From Tessaracoccus defluvii (GTDB taxonomy: Bacteria; Actinomycetota; Actinomycetes; Propionibacteriales; Propionibacteriaceae): a stretch of 64,000 nt of DNA. The notes beneath the pieces are model-generated. The model ran no database searches, was not told the DNA's origin, and saw only the letters and a program-made list of their open reading frames with translations. Of the stretch, positions 36,213-45,629 are shown piece after piece. How positions within the stretch are numbered: the first letter of the stretch is position 1; every line of letters begins with the position of its first letter. The DNA lies in the NCBI RefSeq assembly GCF_014489575.1, contig NZ_CP060789.1, positions 2,976,001 to 3,040,000 on the forward strand, read 5' to 3'. The translations under genes and the position numbers were made by a program.

Positions 36213-37522
36213 TCAGGTCGCGGGTGCCGGGTGAGCGCGTAGTCGTTGGAGACCGTTGATGATCAGCCCACTCCAGGGGGACTGCTTGGTGAGGTGAAGG
36301 ACGACGCGGCGGGATCTTCTGGTCAGTGTCGCGGGGATGGTGTAGAGGCGGTAGCGCAGCCGTTTCGGTTCCCAGCGTCGGGCTTCATGACCGGCCATGG
36401 CCAGCATCCCGCTCCAGGCCTGCAACTCGCTCGCCAGGGCGACGATCTGGCACCAGATCCGATTCTGGTTGAACCCCTGCAACGGGAGGTTGGCCAGGCC
36501 GGTGTCTTTCGCGATCCGGATCCGGTCCTCGCAGCGGGCCCGTCGACGATGCCGCAACTCGAGCTGCTGCAGGGTGCCGAGGGTGGTGTTGGTCGCGAAG
36601 GCGGTGAGTCGGTAGCCGTCGACGTCATCGAAACGCAGCTGAGCGCCGGGGTGAGGCCGTTCCCGGCGGACGATCACCCGCATCCCGGTAGGCCAACCCG
36701 ACAGGTTGAGCAGTCCGGTGAAGTCGGCCAGGTCCGCCCCCTCCCGTGCCTGGCCGTCGGCGTTGAGGGCGGGGACCCAGACCCAGTCGGGGACCTGCTG
36801 GTAGAGGTCGCCGGCGCCGTCCGCGCGGACCAGGACCCTGCGCCCAGGGCGAGGGTTGCGGTCGGGGAGCTGCGCCAACGCGGCCCTGGCACAGCGATGT
36901 GATCGCTGGCCTTGTTGGAGCCGGCGTTCCCGGGCCGGAGGTGGACCACCAGGGCTTCACCGGTGCCCTCGGGGCCGTGGTCGGCGAACGCCATCAACGG
37001 GTGGAACCCGAACCCTCGCTTGAACGTCGGCGCCGCGCGCTGCTTCTCCGAATGGGCGGTGATCAGCGACGCGTCGCGATCGATCACCACAGGATCCTCG
37101 GCAGTGGCTGCGTGGTTGGGGGCATGCTCACCGGCCAGTTCCCAGGCCCTGGCGCGAGCCTGCTGCCTGGCTCCGGTGATCGCTTTGATGGCCTTGTCCG
37201 CATCCTGGGCCAGCGTCGCGATCAGGCGGGACACAGCCGGGTCCGACGCCACCGGGCCGTAGACCCCCGGCTCGGCGCGCAGGGTAGCGAGGTTGCTCAA
37301 CGCTTCACCGCCGAGCACCAGCGACAGGGCGAGATCACAGATGATCTTGCCCGGGTCGTGGACCGCCAACGGTTTCCGCCACCGGTCCAACGCCTCCGAC
37401 AGGGCCCGGTCCAGGCCCGTGGCGCGGATGGTTTCGGTCAGCAGGATCCCGCCGGCCTGGCCGACCGCGGTCACCTTGGCGGTATCGACATGAACCCTCG
37501 GATACGAGCCGGTACTCTTCAC
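36213..37522 (-). CDS. IS1380-family transposase (frameshifted in this sequence)
   Basis: Two frames join near 36884-36889 when one base is added, giving about 436 residues: HIAV continues into RAALAQLPDRNPRPGRRVLVRADG. Features of the IS1380 DDE transposases are the N-terminal AGGILLTETIRATGLD, the VVIDRDASLITAHSEK catalytic Asp region, and RRRARCEDRIRIAKDTGLANLPL with the GFNQNRIWCQIVALA C-terminal part. GTG 37522 follows AGGAG. I could not find the terminal inverted repeats by eye, so the element ends are not given. Confidence 0.8.
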
Positions 37523-37564
37523 CTCGAAGGTGCTCCTCGCTTGTTGAATGATTGTGCTTCGCAA

Positions 37565-37994
37565 AACACATCATCCCAAGTCAGGGGCACCTTCGCCATC
37601 TCAGGCCGCTACCGCCCACCCACCGGCGTGAAAGCGCGAGGCTAACAAGGCCGGCCGGCGCGCGGGCGCCCCTTTCCGCCAGGATCGTCGTGGGCATCCA
37701 TCCTGCAGGTGACGAGGGAAGTAGGCAGTCGAAGTCGGCCCATCTGACCCATGGTCAGCGACGTTCCGCTCGCTCCGAGGGGGAGGGCGTCTCTGGCTCA
37801 AAGTTCTCTCCCTCGCTTCGTCTCACCCCACTAGGCATCGAAGGAGCACAATCCTCACCGCGCCGGGACGTGGAGGGACTGCCAGCAGTACGCATGAAGG
37901 CTGACGCTAGGGACGGCTCTCCCCTTCGCACTGTGCCATCGGCATGTGCGGCCTCCCGCACACGTGTTCATGCAGTCGGGAAAAGACGCCGTCG
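37565..37994. other. 430-base tract without a gene
   Basis: It lies between the IS1380 transposase gene and the 3' end of the LysM/BTAD gene. Only Arg-rich shadow frames are present. It may include the outer end of the IS1380 element and the downstream end of the Tad operon. Confidence 0.4.
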
Positions 37995-40909
37995 TCATCC
38001 GGTGCGCAACCAGTTCTTGCCGTTGAGGATCTCCGTGGCACGTGCGGTGGGGTCCAGGTCTACGTCGTCACCGAGTGCTTCGGCGAGGATGCGGCGCGCG
38101 GAGGTGGTGTGTCCTTCGTGGACCATGATGCCGGCGAGGTCGAGCCTGGCAGTTTCGGAGTCGGGGTCGGCTCTCAGCGCGGTGCTGACGGCTCGTTTGG
38201 CGGCTTCGAGGTCTCCGGTGTGGAGGTGGTGGGTGACGAGGATGTGGGCGACATCGGTGATGGCGCACATGAGGTGCTGGTCGGTGCGATCCCCGTCGAT
38301 GAGCCATGTCCATCCGGCGGGGCGGAGTTGGTCGAAGGGTCGGCCGGTGACGAGTTGGAGTGCGGCTTCGAGGTCCTCGATTCCGTCGCGGCCGGCGGCG
38401 ACACCGCGGGAGCGGAGGCGACGGAAGAGGTCGGCGTCGACAAGGAGGTCTTCGACGAGGTAGAGGCCCACTCCCCTGGCCCTGGCTTGCGGGGAGTTCT
38501 TGGCGTCTGGGATGTGCGGCTGTCGGGTTCGAGGGTTGGTCCCGAGCCACTGGCGTAGGTCGGAAATGACGGTGCGAGCTCGTTCGACGGTGGTACCGAG
38601 TGCGTCGGCGACTTGGTCGCCGGTCACGCCGTGCGGGTGCAGCGCCAGGTAGGTGAGAGCTTCGGTGTAGTAGGCCTTCCGTTTCGTGACGGGCCTACCG
38701 TGGCAGCGGGCCGCGACAGGCCCGAGGAGGGCGAGTCGCGGGTAGGGGCATCGTGGTGAGAACCAGGCTCGCACGTCGGCGTCGAGGCCGCGGTCACGGT
38801 CCTGAAGGGCTGCCGCCGTGTCATCGGTAATGCGAGGAGCGAGAATTGTGAGGTCATCCGCGGTGACCACGGCGGCGTCGATGTAGGCGGCATCTGGTTC
38901 TGGCAGGACGGGTTCGACCGTGCCGGGGTTGGTCTGGTCCCGGGGGGTGCGGTGTTCTTCGAGGACGTTGCCGGTGACGTCGACGAGGTCGTCGGCGGGC
39001 TCGGGGGTGGTGTCGTGCCCCGTGTCGGTGGCCGCGAGGAGTTCGGCGCAGCCGGCGGCTTCGTCTTCGGTGAGGCCGACGGCGGTGAGTTCGAATGCCG
39101 GTGAGGTGAGTCGCCCGTCGGCAGTGAGGGTCCATTCCCCTTGTGTCGGGTGGAAGACGATCATGGCCGTGCCGGTCTGCTGGCGATGGTCGGCGATGAT
39201 GTTGTGGAGGCCGTCGAGCGTGTCCAGCTGGTCGGTGATCACGACGCCCGCTGTCCAGGTGTCGTCGCCCGCCTGTAGGGCTCTACCCACGGCTGCGGTC
39301 ACTTCGGCGTCGGTGGCGCGATCGAGGTTGGTCCGGGCGAGGGTGAGGATCTCTTCGGGGTCGGCGTCGAGGCGCGCCGGGCACATACCGATGGCGTGCG
39401 CGGCTGGACCGTGGCAGGCGACGCGGATGTCCTCGGACCAGGGGTTGACGGCCAGTTCGGCCGCGACGTAGCGCTCGAAGTCGGCGCTCATCACGGGGTC
39501 GCCGGTGATCGTGACCCTGCCGGCCTGGTCGAGGTTGAACAGCACGACGCGGTCGTCCGCGTCTGCGCCGATGGTGACCAGCAGCGGCCACGGGCATGGC
39601 CGGTCCGCGATGTGTTCGCCGATTGTGTCGACGGTCACGGTATTGGGCAGCAGCCAGTGGTCGCCGTCGCGGGTCCACGGTGAGCCGAGGTCCGTGGGGC
39701 TGTAGAGGTGGAGTGTGCCGTCGCGGGCGACGGCAACCGCGGCAATCTCGGTGTGGGGGTCGAGGCGGCGCAGCACCTGCTCGAGGCGGGTGACGAGGCG
39801 GGACGAGAGTCCGGTCGCGAGCCGCGCGGTCTGCTCGATCGGCGCGACGACCGGGCTCGGATTGGCGATCATGCGGCCGGGGCGGCGGGTCCGGTACTGC
39901 TCCCGGCGCCGTGCAGCCAGGACGGCGCCGACCCCGACACCGAGGAAGGTGCCGGCACCCAGCAGCCCCGCCACCTCCCACACGAACGGCGGGGCCTCGC
40001 TCCAATCAGCGTCCTCCGGTGCCGCGGCCTCTGCCCGCAACGGTGTCGCCGACGTAAGGCTCGGCGCTGCCGTGGAGGTAGGTGCCGTGGCCGACGACCT
40101 CTCCGCAGTGATCATCGGGGTCGGTGAGGCGGATCGGGCCGCTTGCGGTTCTGCTGGTGCCGAGGTGGTGTTTGCGTCGTTGGCCTCGGAGGGGAGGAGC
40201 GCGGTCGTGGCCGCATCCGCGGAAGGTAGCGTGGCCGGTTCGGCTGTTCGTTCAACGTCGGATGGGAGAGCGAGGGTCCAGCCGACGTCGATCTGGTCCG
40301 GGTCTTCAAGGGTGTAGCCGTTGGGCTGTGGAATTCCCTTGTTGGCGTCGTAGAGCTCAGGCCAGCGGTGGGAATCGCCGAGGTGTGCGTCGGCCAGGTC
40401 CCACAGGGTGTCGCCCTTGGCCACGGTGATCGAGTCCAGCTCCACGGCCGTGGATGGTGCCGGTGGGGAGGCGGGGTTCGCTCGGGTTGGCTGCATGCTC
40501 GAGGCCGCGGCGGCGGCGCTTCCGGGGAGAGGAGCGGCGGGATCGGGTGGTTCGGCGGCGACGGTCTGGGGTGCGGCGATGAACGCGGCTGCGGCGGCAA
40601 GCACCAGTCCCCGGGCCAGGCCCTGGGGCAGCGATGCGGCGGGCAGTCTCGGGGCTTTGACGCCGCGCAGCAGGGCGGCGGCTTCGATGACAATCAAGGC
40701 GGTGAGCCAGGCCCACAGGAGCCAGGCGGCAGCCCACACGAGGATGAGGAGGAAGCGGCCGCTGTCTGGGGCGAGCAGCATCGAGGCGAGCCTGTCCAGG
40801 AGGGCAGGAAGCCTGGCAGGCGGGCGAGTCGGAGCAGGAGCCACGGGGTGCCGAGGGTGATCGCGGCGATGGCGGCGATGGCGGCGAGGCTGCGCAGGAT
40901 ACGGGTCAT
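37995..40909 (-). CDS. LysM and BTAD domain membrane protein of the Tad operon (frameshifted in this sequence)
   Basis: The start ATG 40909 (MTRILRSLAAIAAIAAI) overlaps the TadG-like stop in ATGA; one base added at 40812-40813 joins it to LPALLDRLASMLLAPDSGRF, giving about 971 residues. Three to four N-terminal membrane segments, a LysM domain (SITVAKGDTLWDLADAHLG near residue 160), a further membrane segment near 315, a long middle region, then a winged-helix and BTAD-type region (GVTGDQVADALGTTVERARTVISDLRQWLG ordering) and TPR-like helices (LHTGDLEAAKRAVSTALRA). This SARP-like/LysM layout is common in actinobacterial tad and T4SS clusters. It may link cell-wall contact to control of the pilus. 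Confidence 0.8.
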
Positions 40910-41363
40910 TGCTCGGTGCCTCCCAGGACCGACTTGACCGTGGCGGTGCCGGTCTCGCTCACGGGAAGTGTGTTGATGCCGATGATGGAGAGGAACTGGC
41001 AGGTGTAGCGGCCGGTGGCGGTGACGGTGATCGTGTTCCCGCCGCGGATGCTGGCCGTGCCGTTGTAGGGGGACGCCGCGACGTAGGTGTTCGCGGCGGT
41101 GATGGCTGCGTGGACGTCTGGCCGGGCCCTGCCGGTAGCGAGAATGAGGTGTTGCCCACCGGCCCGAGCGGCCTCGTCGGCGACGGCCCGGGCATCCTGC
41201 GAGGCTCCCACGTGGCCGGCGAAGTCGACCCCGATCCCGACGATCACCATGAACGCCGTCAGCGCCACTGACACCCACACCGAGACCATGCCCCGCTCCC
41301 CAGCATTCAGATGAATGGAGGACCCCGGCGGGGCCGGGGTGCGGCGCGGCGGGTCCTGGTCAT
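40906..41363 (-). CDS. TadG-like pilus-assembly protein (frameshifted in this sequence)
   Basis: ATG 41363 overlaps the TadE stop (ATGA) and the frame joins the intact downstream part when one base is added to the C-run at 41323-41326. The typical TadE/G N-terminus (ERGMVSVWVSVALTAFMVIVG) then forms one membrane segment with a Gly/Asp turn, followed by about 100 residues of pseudopilin-like fold. As written, translation could begin only at 41289. It should be a minor pilin or assembly protein of the Tad pilus. Confidence 0.75.
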
Positions 41364-41788
41364 CGTCTGCTCCTATAGGTGTCCACCGGTGAGGTCTTGG
41401 TGGCGGTCAGGGTGCGGGTCTGCGGAAAGCCGGGGAGCCCCACACCGAAATCGACGGTGCAGGTCACAGTGACCACCACGCTCGCCGGTGAACCCAGCGG
41501 CGCCCGCAGTCCGGCAGTGTTGACCGTCACCGACGACGTGCGGCAGGCGGTTCCGGACTCGACAAGCGTCGAGGCGGCCACCGCCCGGGCGGAACTCGTC
41601 GCCGTGGCGGTGTCTCGTTCGATCGAGGCGGCGCGGGCGGCCTGCGAGGCCGCGGAGGTCACCGTCATCTGGGCCAGCGCGTGGGTGGCCAGCACGATCA
41701 GCAGGCCGACAACGCCGAGGAGGACAGGCAGAATGATCGCCGTCTCGACGGCCACCATCATCCCCCGCTGATCATCGGTCCTCGGCAT
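41360..41788 (-). CDS. TadE-like pseudopilin
   Basis: 142 residues with the TadE signature: a charged leader (DDQRGMMVAVETAIILPVLLG) with Glu at position 5 of the mature helix, which is the prepilin-peptidase recognition feature. One membrane segment and a Ser/Thr-rich extracellular domain follow. It is the first of the two TadE/TadG genes and is coupled to the second by an ATGA overlap. Confidence 0.85.
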   Translation of the reverse strand: MPRTDDQRGMMVAVETAIILPVLLGVVGLLIVLATHALAQMTVTSAASQAARAASIERDTATATSSARAVAASTLVESGTACRTSSVTVNTAGLRAPLGSPASVVVTVTCTVDFGVGLPGFPQTRTLTATKTSPVDTYRSRR

Positions 41789-41794
41789 CGCAGA

Positions 41795-42721
41795 TCAACC
41801 CCCGCTCGTGACGTTGACGACCTGGACCTCAGCGATCCGCAGTGTGGCGGTGTCGTCGATCTGCAGGGTGATGGTGCCGCTCTGCCCGATGCCAGACCAG
41901 TTCACCACCCAGTATGTGGTGGCGGTGACGGTGTACTCGCCGTCCTTGGCATACCTGTGGCCGCAGTCCGGGGACGGCTCGTTACGCACCCACATCGATT
42001 GCCACGGCTTCCCCAGTCCACAGGTGACGGTGGTCCCGTCGCCCATGTCCCACACCACCTTCGAGACCTGGCCGGTGGCGGTCACGGTGTAGCCCGCCTC
42101 AGAGACAGATTTGGTGATCGGCCCCCACGTCGACGGTGACGGGTTCGACACCCACATCCACACATTCCAGCCGACGTAGCCTAGATCGCGCGGTGCGCGT
42201 TCGGCCTGCTCGGGAAAGGTGCCCATACGAATCGCGGCGAGCTGCATCCGCTCCACCGCCCGCCGCGCGAGCTCGGCCGGATCCGGCGGGGCCGGCAACT
42301 GAAGCGCGGCGACCCAGATGTCCCACGTGGTACTCCATCCACCCTCGACACCGTTGCGGCACTCGACGATCGAGCCATCAGTGCGGCCGTTCCAGATGGC
42401 GTCAGTCAACGGCGGCTGGGCAGCCTTCACGCGGGCGTAGCACTGCAGATCCGGCCGCCATGCAAGACCCCACTGGAAACACGGCACCTCGGTGCCCATC
42501 GCCGTGTAGCAGCCCGACGGCGCCGAACCGCCACCGCCAGCACTCCCCTGCCCGCCACCGCCACCGCCACCGCCCGACGATCCGGGAACTTGGACACTCA
42601 CAACGACGGCGTCCTCGTTGAGGAACGCTCCACCAGAGCCCTCCGCCCAAGCTGGCACGGTTCCGAGTGAGCAAAGCAGAGCCACGAGGACGACCCGCCG
42701 GAGCGGGGACCCCCTCAACAT
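41795..42721 (-). CDS. Secreted protein with PKD-like domain
   Basis: 308 residues. A signal peptide ends near AWAEG; a Gly-rich linker (about residues 50-65) and Cys-containing region follow, and the C-terminal 100 residues contain a PKD-type beta-sandwich (VVWDMGDGTTVTCG ... PDCGHRYAKDGEYTVTAT). Such proteins occur in actinobacterial Tad clusters and may act as adhesins or pilus-associated surface proteins. The gene overlaps the lipoprotein gene by seven bases. Confidence 0.75.
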   Translation of the reverse strand: MLRGSPLRRVVLVALLCSLGTVPAWAEGSGGAFLNEDAVVVSVQVPGSSGGGGGGGGQGSAGGGGSAPSGCYTAMGTEVPCFQWGLAWRPDLQCYARVKAAQPPLTDAIWNGRTDGSIVECRNGVEGGWSTTWDIWVAALQLPAPPDPAELARRAVERMQLAAIRMGTFPEQAERAPRDLGYVGWNVWMWVSNPSPSTWGPITKSVSEAGYTVTATGQVSKVVWDMGDGTTVTCGLGKPWQSMWVRNEPSPDCGHRYAKDGEYTVTATTYWVVNWSGIGQSGTITLQIDDTATLRIAEVQVVNVTSGG

Positions 42722-43314
42722 GATTCGACCGCCTCGCTTTGCCCACCGTTGATCCGCCAGCTGTTGCCCACTTCAACGACGTCAAGCGTGAAGTCGACGA
42801 AGCGGAGACGATTCGGGTCAAGGACTGACTTCCCAGCCGCATCGACCATGTCGCTGTTGGTGCTGTCGCTGCAGACGTAGACCTCGACCGAACGGACCCC
42901 TCCCGCCTCCACTACTGGACCCACTCCCTTGTAGGTGTAGCTGCGCTCGCCAACCTGGACGATGCCCTTGCTGCGGTAGTCGTTGAGGAGCTCCGCCTCG
43001 GCGGCGGTGTGCGTCCCAGTCGTGATGTTGGCCACCTGCTGGAAATCGGCGTCGGGGTCGCTTCGCACCGCGTTGAGTGCTCGGAAGTACTCGACCGCGG
43101 CGGCTTGAGCGGCCTCCTGCTCGGGAGTCTGGGTGCTGGTGGGTGATGGTGACGGCGACGCGACGGTGGGCGTCGGCGACGCGGTGGGCGACGGGGCGGC
43201 GCTGGTGGAGCTGGTCGTTGGGGCGGGGGTTTCGGCGGCGTCGGGTGTGCAGGCACTGAGGAGCATCAGGGTACTGACCGCCAGAAGGGCAGTGGGTGCG
43301 AGTCGCTTCTTCAT
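42715..43314 (-). CDS. Putative lipoprotein of the Tad operon
   Basis: 199 residues with a lipobox LSAC, a Ser/Pro/Thr-rich linker of about 45 residues, and a C-terminal NTF2-like region (AAAVEYFRALNAVRS; LRFVDFTLDVVEVGNSWRI). Its position between pilin-type genes suggests a surface accessory to the pilus. It may be a counterpart of the lipoprotein in the T4SS operon at 18296-18832. Confidence 0.75.
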   Translation of the reverse strand: MKKRLAPTALLAVSTLMLLSACTPDAAETPAPTTSSTSAAPSPTASPTPTVASPSPSPTSTQTPEQEAAQAAAVEYFRALNAVRSDPDADFQQVANITTGTHTAAEAELLNDYRSKGIVQVGERSYTYKGVGPVVEAGGVRSVEVYVCSDSTNSDMVDAAGKSVLDPNRLRFVDFTLDVVEVGNSWRINGGQSEAVESC

Positions 43315-43323
43315 GGTCTCTCC

Positions 43324-43713
43324 TCAGGATGGTGTGAGTCGTTGAGTGGGTGCGGTGGCTGTCACGTCGATCCTGACGGGAAACCCGGGGATCACGCGCA
43401 GCGCCATGCCAGTCACGGTGACAGTGGTCAGTCGCGCGGCCCGGTTGGCGGTGACCTGAACGGTATCGAGGGATCCGTTGTCGGCAGCCGCGGCAGCGGC
43501 AGCCTGCCCGTGAGCTGGGGTGGCGTCCAGGGCGGCGGCGGCGCGGACCCCGTCCTGCGCGGCGGCGTGTGCGGTGGCTTGGGCCCAGCTGAGCATGGCC
43601 CACTGCATCGCCAGCCACAGCGCGCTGAGGACGAGCGGGAAGAGGATGGTGGACAGGACGCTGGAGCTGAGGCCGCGCTGGTCCTGGTCAGGAGGGGAGG
43701 TTGGCCTGCACAT
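43324..43713 (-). CDS. TadE-like pseudopilin (second)
   Basis: 129 residues. QRGLSSSVLSTILFPLVLSALW gives a TadE-type prepilin N-terminus, but the Glu at position 5 of the mature helix is not obvious. One membrane segment, then an Ala-rich helix and a beta-rich C-terminus. It overlaps the small pilin gene by 26 bases. Confidence 0.7.
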   Translation of the reverse strand: MCRPTSPPDQDQRGLSSSVLSTILFPLVLSALWLAMQWAMLSWAQATAHAAAQDGVRAAAALDATPAHGQAAAAAAADNGSLDTVQVTANRAARLTTVTVTGMALRVIPGFPVRIDVTATAPTQRLTPS

Positions 43714-43870
43714 ATGCGGTGATCGCGGAGATGATCAGCACCGCGATCGCGACGGCGCCGGCGAGCAGGATCGCGTTCTCGGTGGACTGGGACAGGCCTC
43801 GCTCATCCCGGCCGCGGGGCTGCTGGACGGTATGGAGGGTGGCGGTGAGGTAGCAGTACAGAGCGAGCAT
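43688..43870 (-). CDS. Flp-type major pilin
   Basis: 60 residues: a short leader ending RGRDERGLSQ, then STENAILLAGAVAIAVLIISAI as a single hydrophobic helix, with Glu at the fifth-residue position, and a very short tail. This is the size and plan of Flp pilins processed by a TadV-type peptidase. It should be the main subunit of the pilus. No prepilin-peptidase gene is present in the cluster. Confidence 0.75.
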   Translation of the reverse strand: MLALYCYLTATLHTVQQPRGRDERGLSQSTENAILLAGAVAIAVLIISAITAYVQANLPS

Positions 43871-43887
43871 GATGGGGTCCTTTCGGT

Positions 43888-44781
43888 TCAGATCATTCGG
43901 AGGACTGCGGGGACGACGAGGGTGATGGCCAGGACGAGGACGAGGCCGGCGACGGGGACGGCGATGCGTTCGCCGGCGGCGTTGGCGCGTGAGATTTGGG
44001 TGTTGAGGGTGGCGTTGCGCATCGCTGCGGCGCGGGCGCGCAGGGAGTCGTATACGCGGGTGCCGTCGGAGCCGCCGAGTCGCATGATGTCGGCGAGGTC
44101 CGTCAGGTCGGGCAGGTGTAGGTGGTTGCCCATGTCAGCCAGCGCGTCCCACGGGTTTTGGCCGGTGTAGTTGGTGCGGCGCAGTGTGGTGGCGAGGCGG
44201 TGGAACACCCAGGAGTCGCCGGTATCGGCAGCCCGGATCAGAGCTTGCGGCACGGTGGCACCGGCCAAGCGCTCTAGGGCCACCATTTCGACGAAAGCGC
44301 CTAGGGCGTAGGAGAACTCTTCGCGGGCCTTACGGGCCTGGTCACGCAGTTCATTGTTGGGAAGGAACCACAACAGGATCGCGAATCCCAGGGAGCCGAG
44401 GACGGGGATCGCGACGGGAGTCGGCAGGCCCACGAGCATCGTCGCCACAGAGATCACGGGCACCACCAGCAACCCGAGGACGGCGGAGATGATCTTCGAG
44501 CCGTAGAACGCGGCCCTGGTCCGCCCTAGCAGCGCCAGGTCCTTCTCGGGCGGTGCACCCCAGACGACGGCCGGCAGGTGCTGCTCGGCCCAGCGACCGA
44601 GGCGCACCTCAGCGTCCACCTTCCCCGCAGCATCGACCGGGTCGGCGGGGAGGCTGGTGGGTTGGAGGCGGCCGATGGCGTCCTTGAGATGGACCGGCGC
44701 GGGGACCATGCCGACGACGATGAGCACCACGCCGGCGGACAGCATCGCCCCGGACAGCATGGCCAGCTGCAGCCCGGTCAT
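43888..44781 (-). CDS. tadC: TadC-like inner-membrane pilus platform protein
   Basis: 297 residues, T2SS-F family. Membrane segments lie near residues 5-27, 100-140 and 275-295, with the GspF-type core EEFSYALGAFVEMVALERLAGATV near residue 155. Together with TadB it forms the membrane platform driven by TadA. The start overlaps the TadB stop in ATGA. Confidence 0.85.
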   Translation of the reverse strand: MTGLQLAMLSGAMLSAGVVLIVVGMVPAPVHLKDAIGRLQPTSLPADPVDAAGKVDAEVRLGRWAEQHLPAVVWGAPPEKDLALLGRTRAAFYGSKIISAVLGLLVVPVISVATMLVGLPTPVAIPVLGSLGFAILLWFLPNNELRDQARKAREEFSYALGAFVEMVALERLAGATVPQALIRAADTGDSWVFHRLATTLRRTNYTGQNPWDALADMGNHLHLPDLTDLADIMRLGGSDGTRVYDSLRARAAAMRNATLNTQISRANAAGERIAVPVAGLVLVLAITLVVPAVLRMI

Positions 44782-45629
44782 GACGCTGCCTGACGGTCAG
44801 CGACGGCGCTGCCCATGAAGCGGGGCAGCGGGGCGGCGGCGCTGATCCGCCGCATCCACAGCAACGCGGCCAGGTAGAGGCCCATGAGCACGGTGAGCAG
44901 CACCTGTCCGAGCGGAGTGCGGTAGGGCTCGACGTAGCTGCCCGCGAGGAACAGGCCGCTGAGGAGAACGGCGGAGATGGCGGTGATCATTCGGGCCGCG
45001 GTGCGGGCCTTCTGCTGCTCGGTGTGGACCTGGCGACGGGCCCGGACGTCGGCGTCGATCGATTCGGCCAACCCGGCCATCGCGGACGCGACGCCTGGGC
45101 CGCGACGCTCCGAGGCCAGGATCAGGGTGGCGACGAACAAGTCGCCGGTCGCATCGTCGAGTTCGTCGGCGAACAGGCGAAGAGCCTTCCCGGTGGCCAC
45201 GTTCGCACGCACCCGCGCCGCGAGACGTCCGATCTCGGGGGCCAGCGCGGCGGGGGCGGAGCGGGCAGCGTGCAGGATCGCCTGCTCCAGCCCACGGCCC
45301 GCGGTCAGCACCCCTCCCAGGCCACGTGCGAAGTCGGCCAGCGCGTTGAGGCGCTCGATGCGATTCTTCGCCCGGCCCGTCCCCATTCGCCACACCATCA
45401 CCGACACCGCCGGCACCAGCACCAGCGCCACCAGCCACCCGGTGATCACCGCCAGCACTGCACCCACCGCCACACCCAGCAACGCGACGCTGCGGGTCGA
45501 GGAGCTGACCCGGCGGCGACGTGTGCGTGGCGGCGTCGGTTCGGCGACGGGGCGGGGGGTCAGGCCATAGATGAGTCCGAGGACCCCAGCGACCATCAAC
45601 GCCCCCGAGAGAGCAGCAATGAGCATCAT
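44778..45629 (-). CDS. tadB: TadB-like inner-membrane pilus platform protein
   Basis: 283 residues, T2SS-F family, with membrane segments near residues 3-22, 55-85 and 220-265. The F-domain core reads NALADFARGLGGVLTAGRGLEQAI. It is coupled to TadA on one side and TadC on the other by four-base overlaps. Confidence 0.85.
   Translation of the reverse strand: MMLIAALSGALMVAGVLGLIYGLTPRPVAEPTPPRTRRRRVSSSTRSVALLGVAVGAVLAVITGWLVALVLVPAVSVMVWRMGTGRAKNRIERLNALADFARGLGGVLTAGRGLEQAILHAARSAPAALAPEIGRLAARVRANVATGKALRLFADELDDATGDLFVATLILASERRGPGVASAMAGLAESIDADVRARRQVHTEQQKARTAARMITAISAVLLSGLFLAGSYVEPYRTPLGQVLLTVLMGLYLAALLWMRRISAAAPLPRFMGSAVADRQAAS

Noticed and set aside
37552..38463. A 303-codon plus-strand frame from the IS1380 gene into the LysM/BTAD gene
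   Set aside because: It is antisense to two real genes and has no motif.
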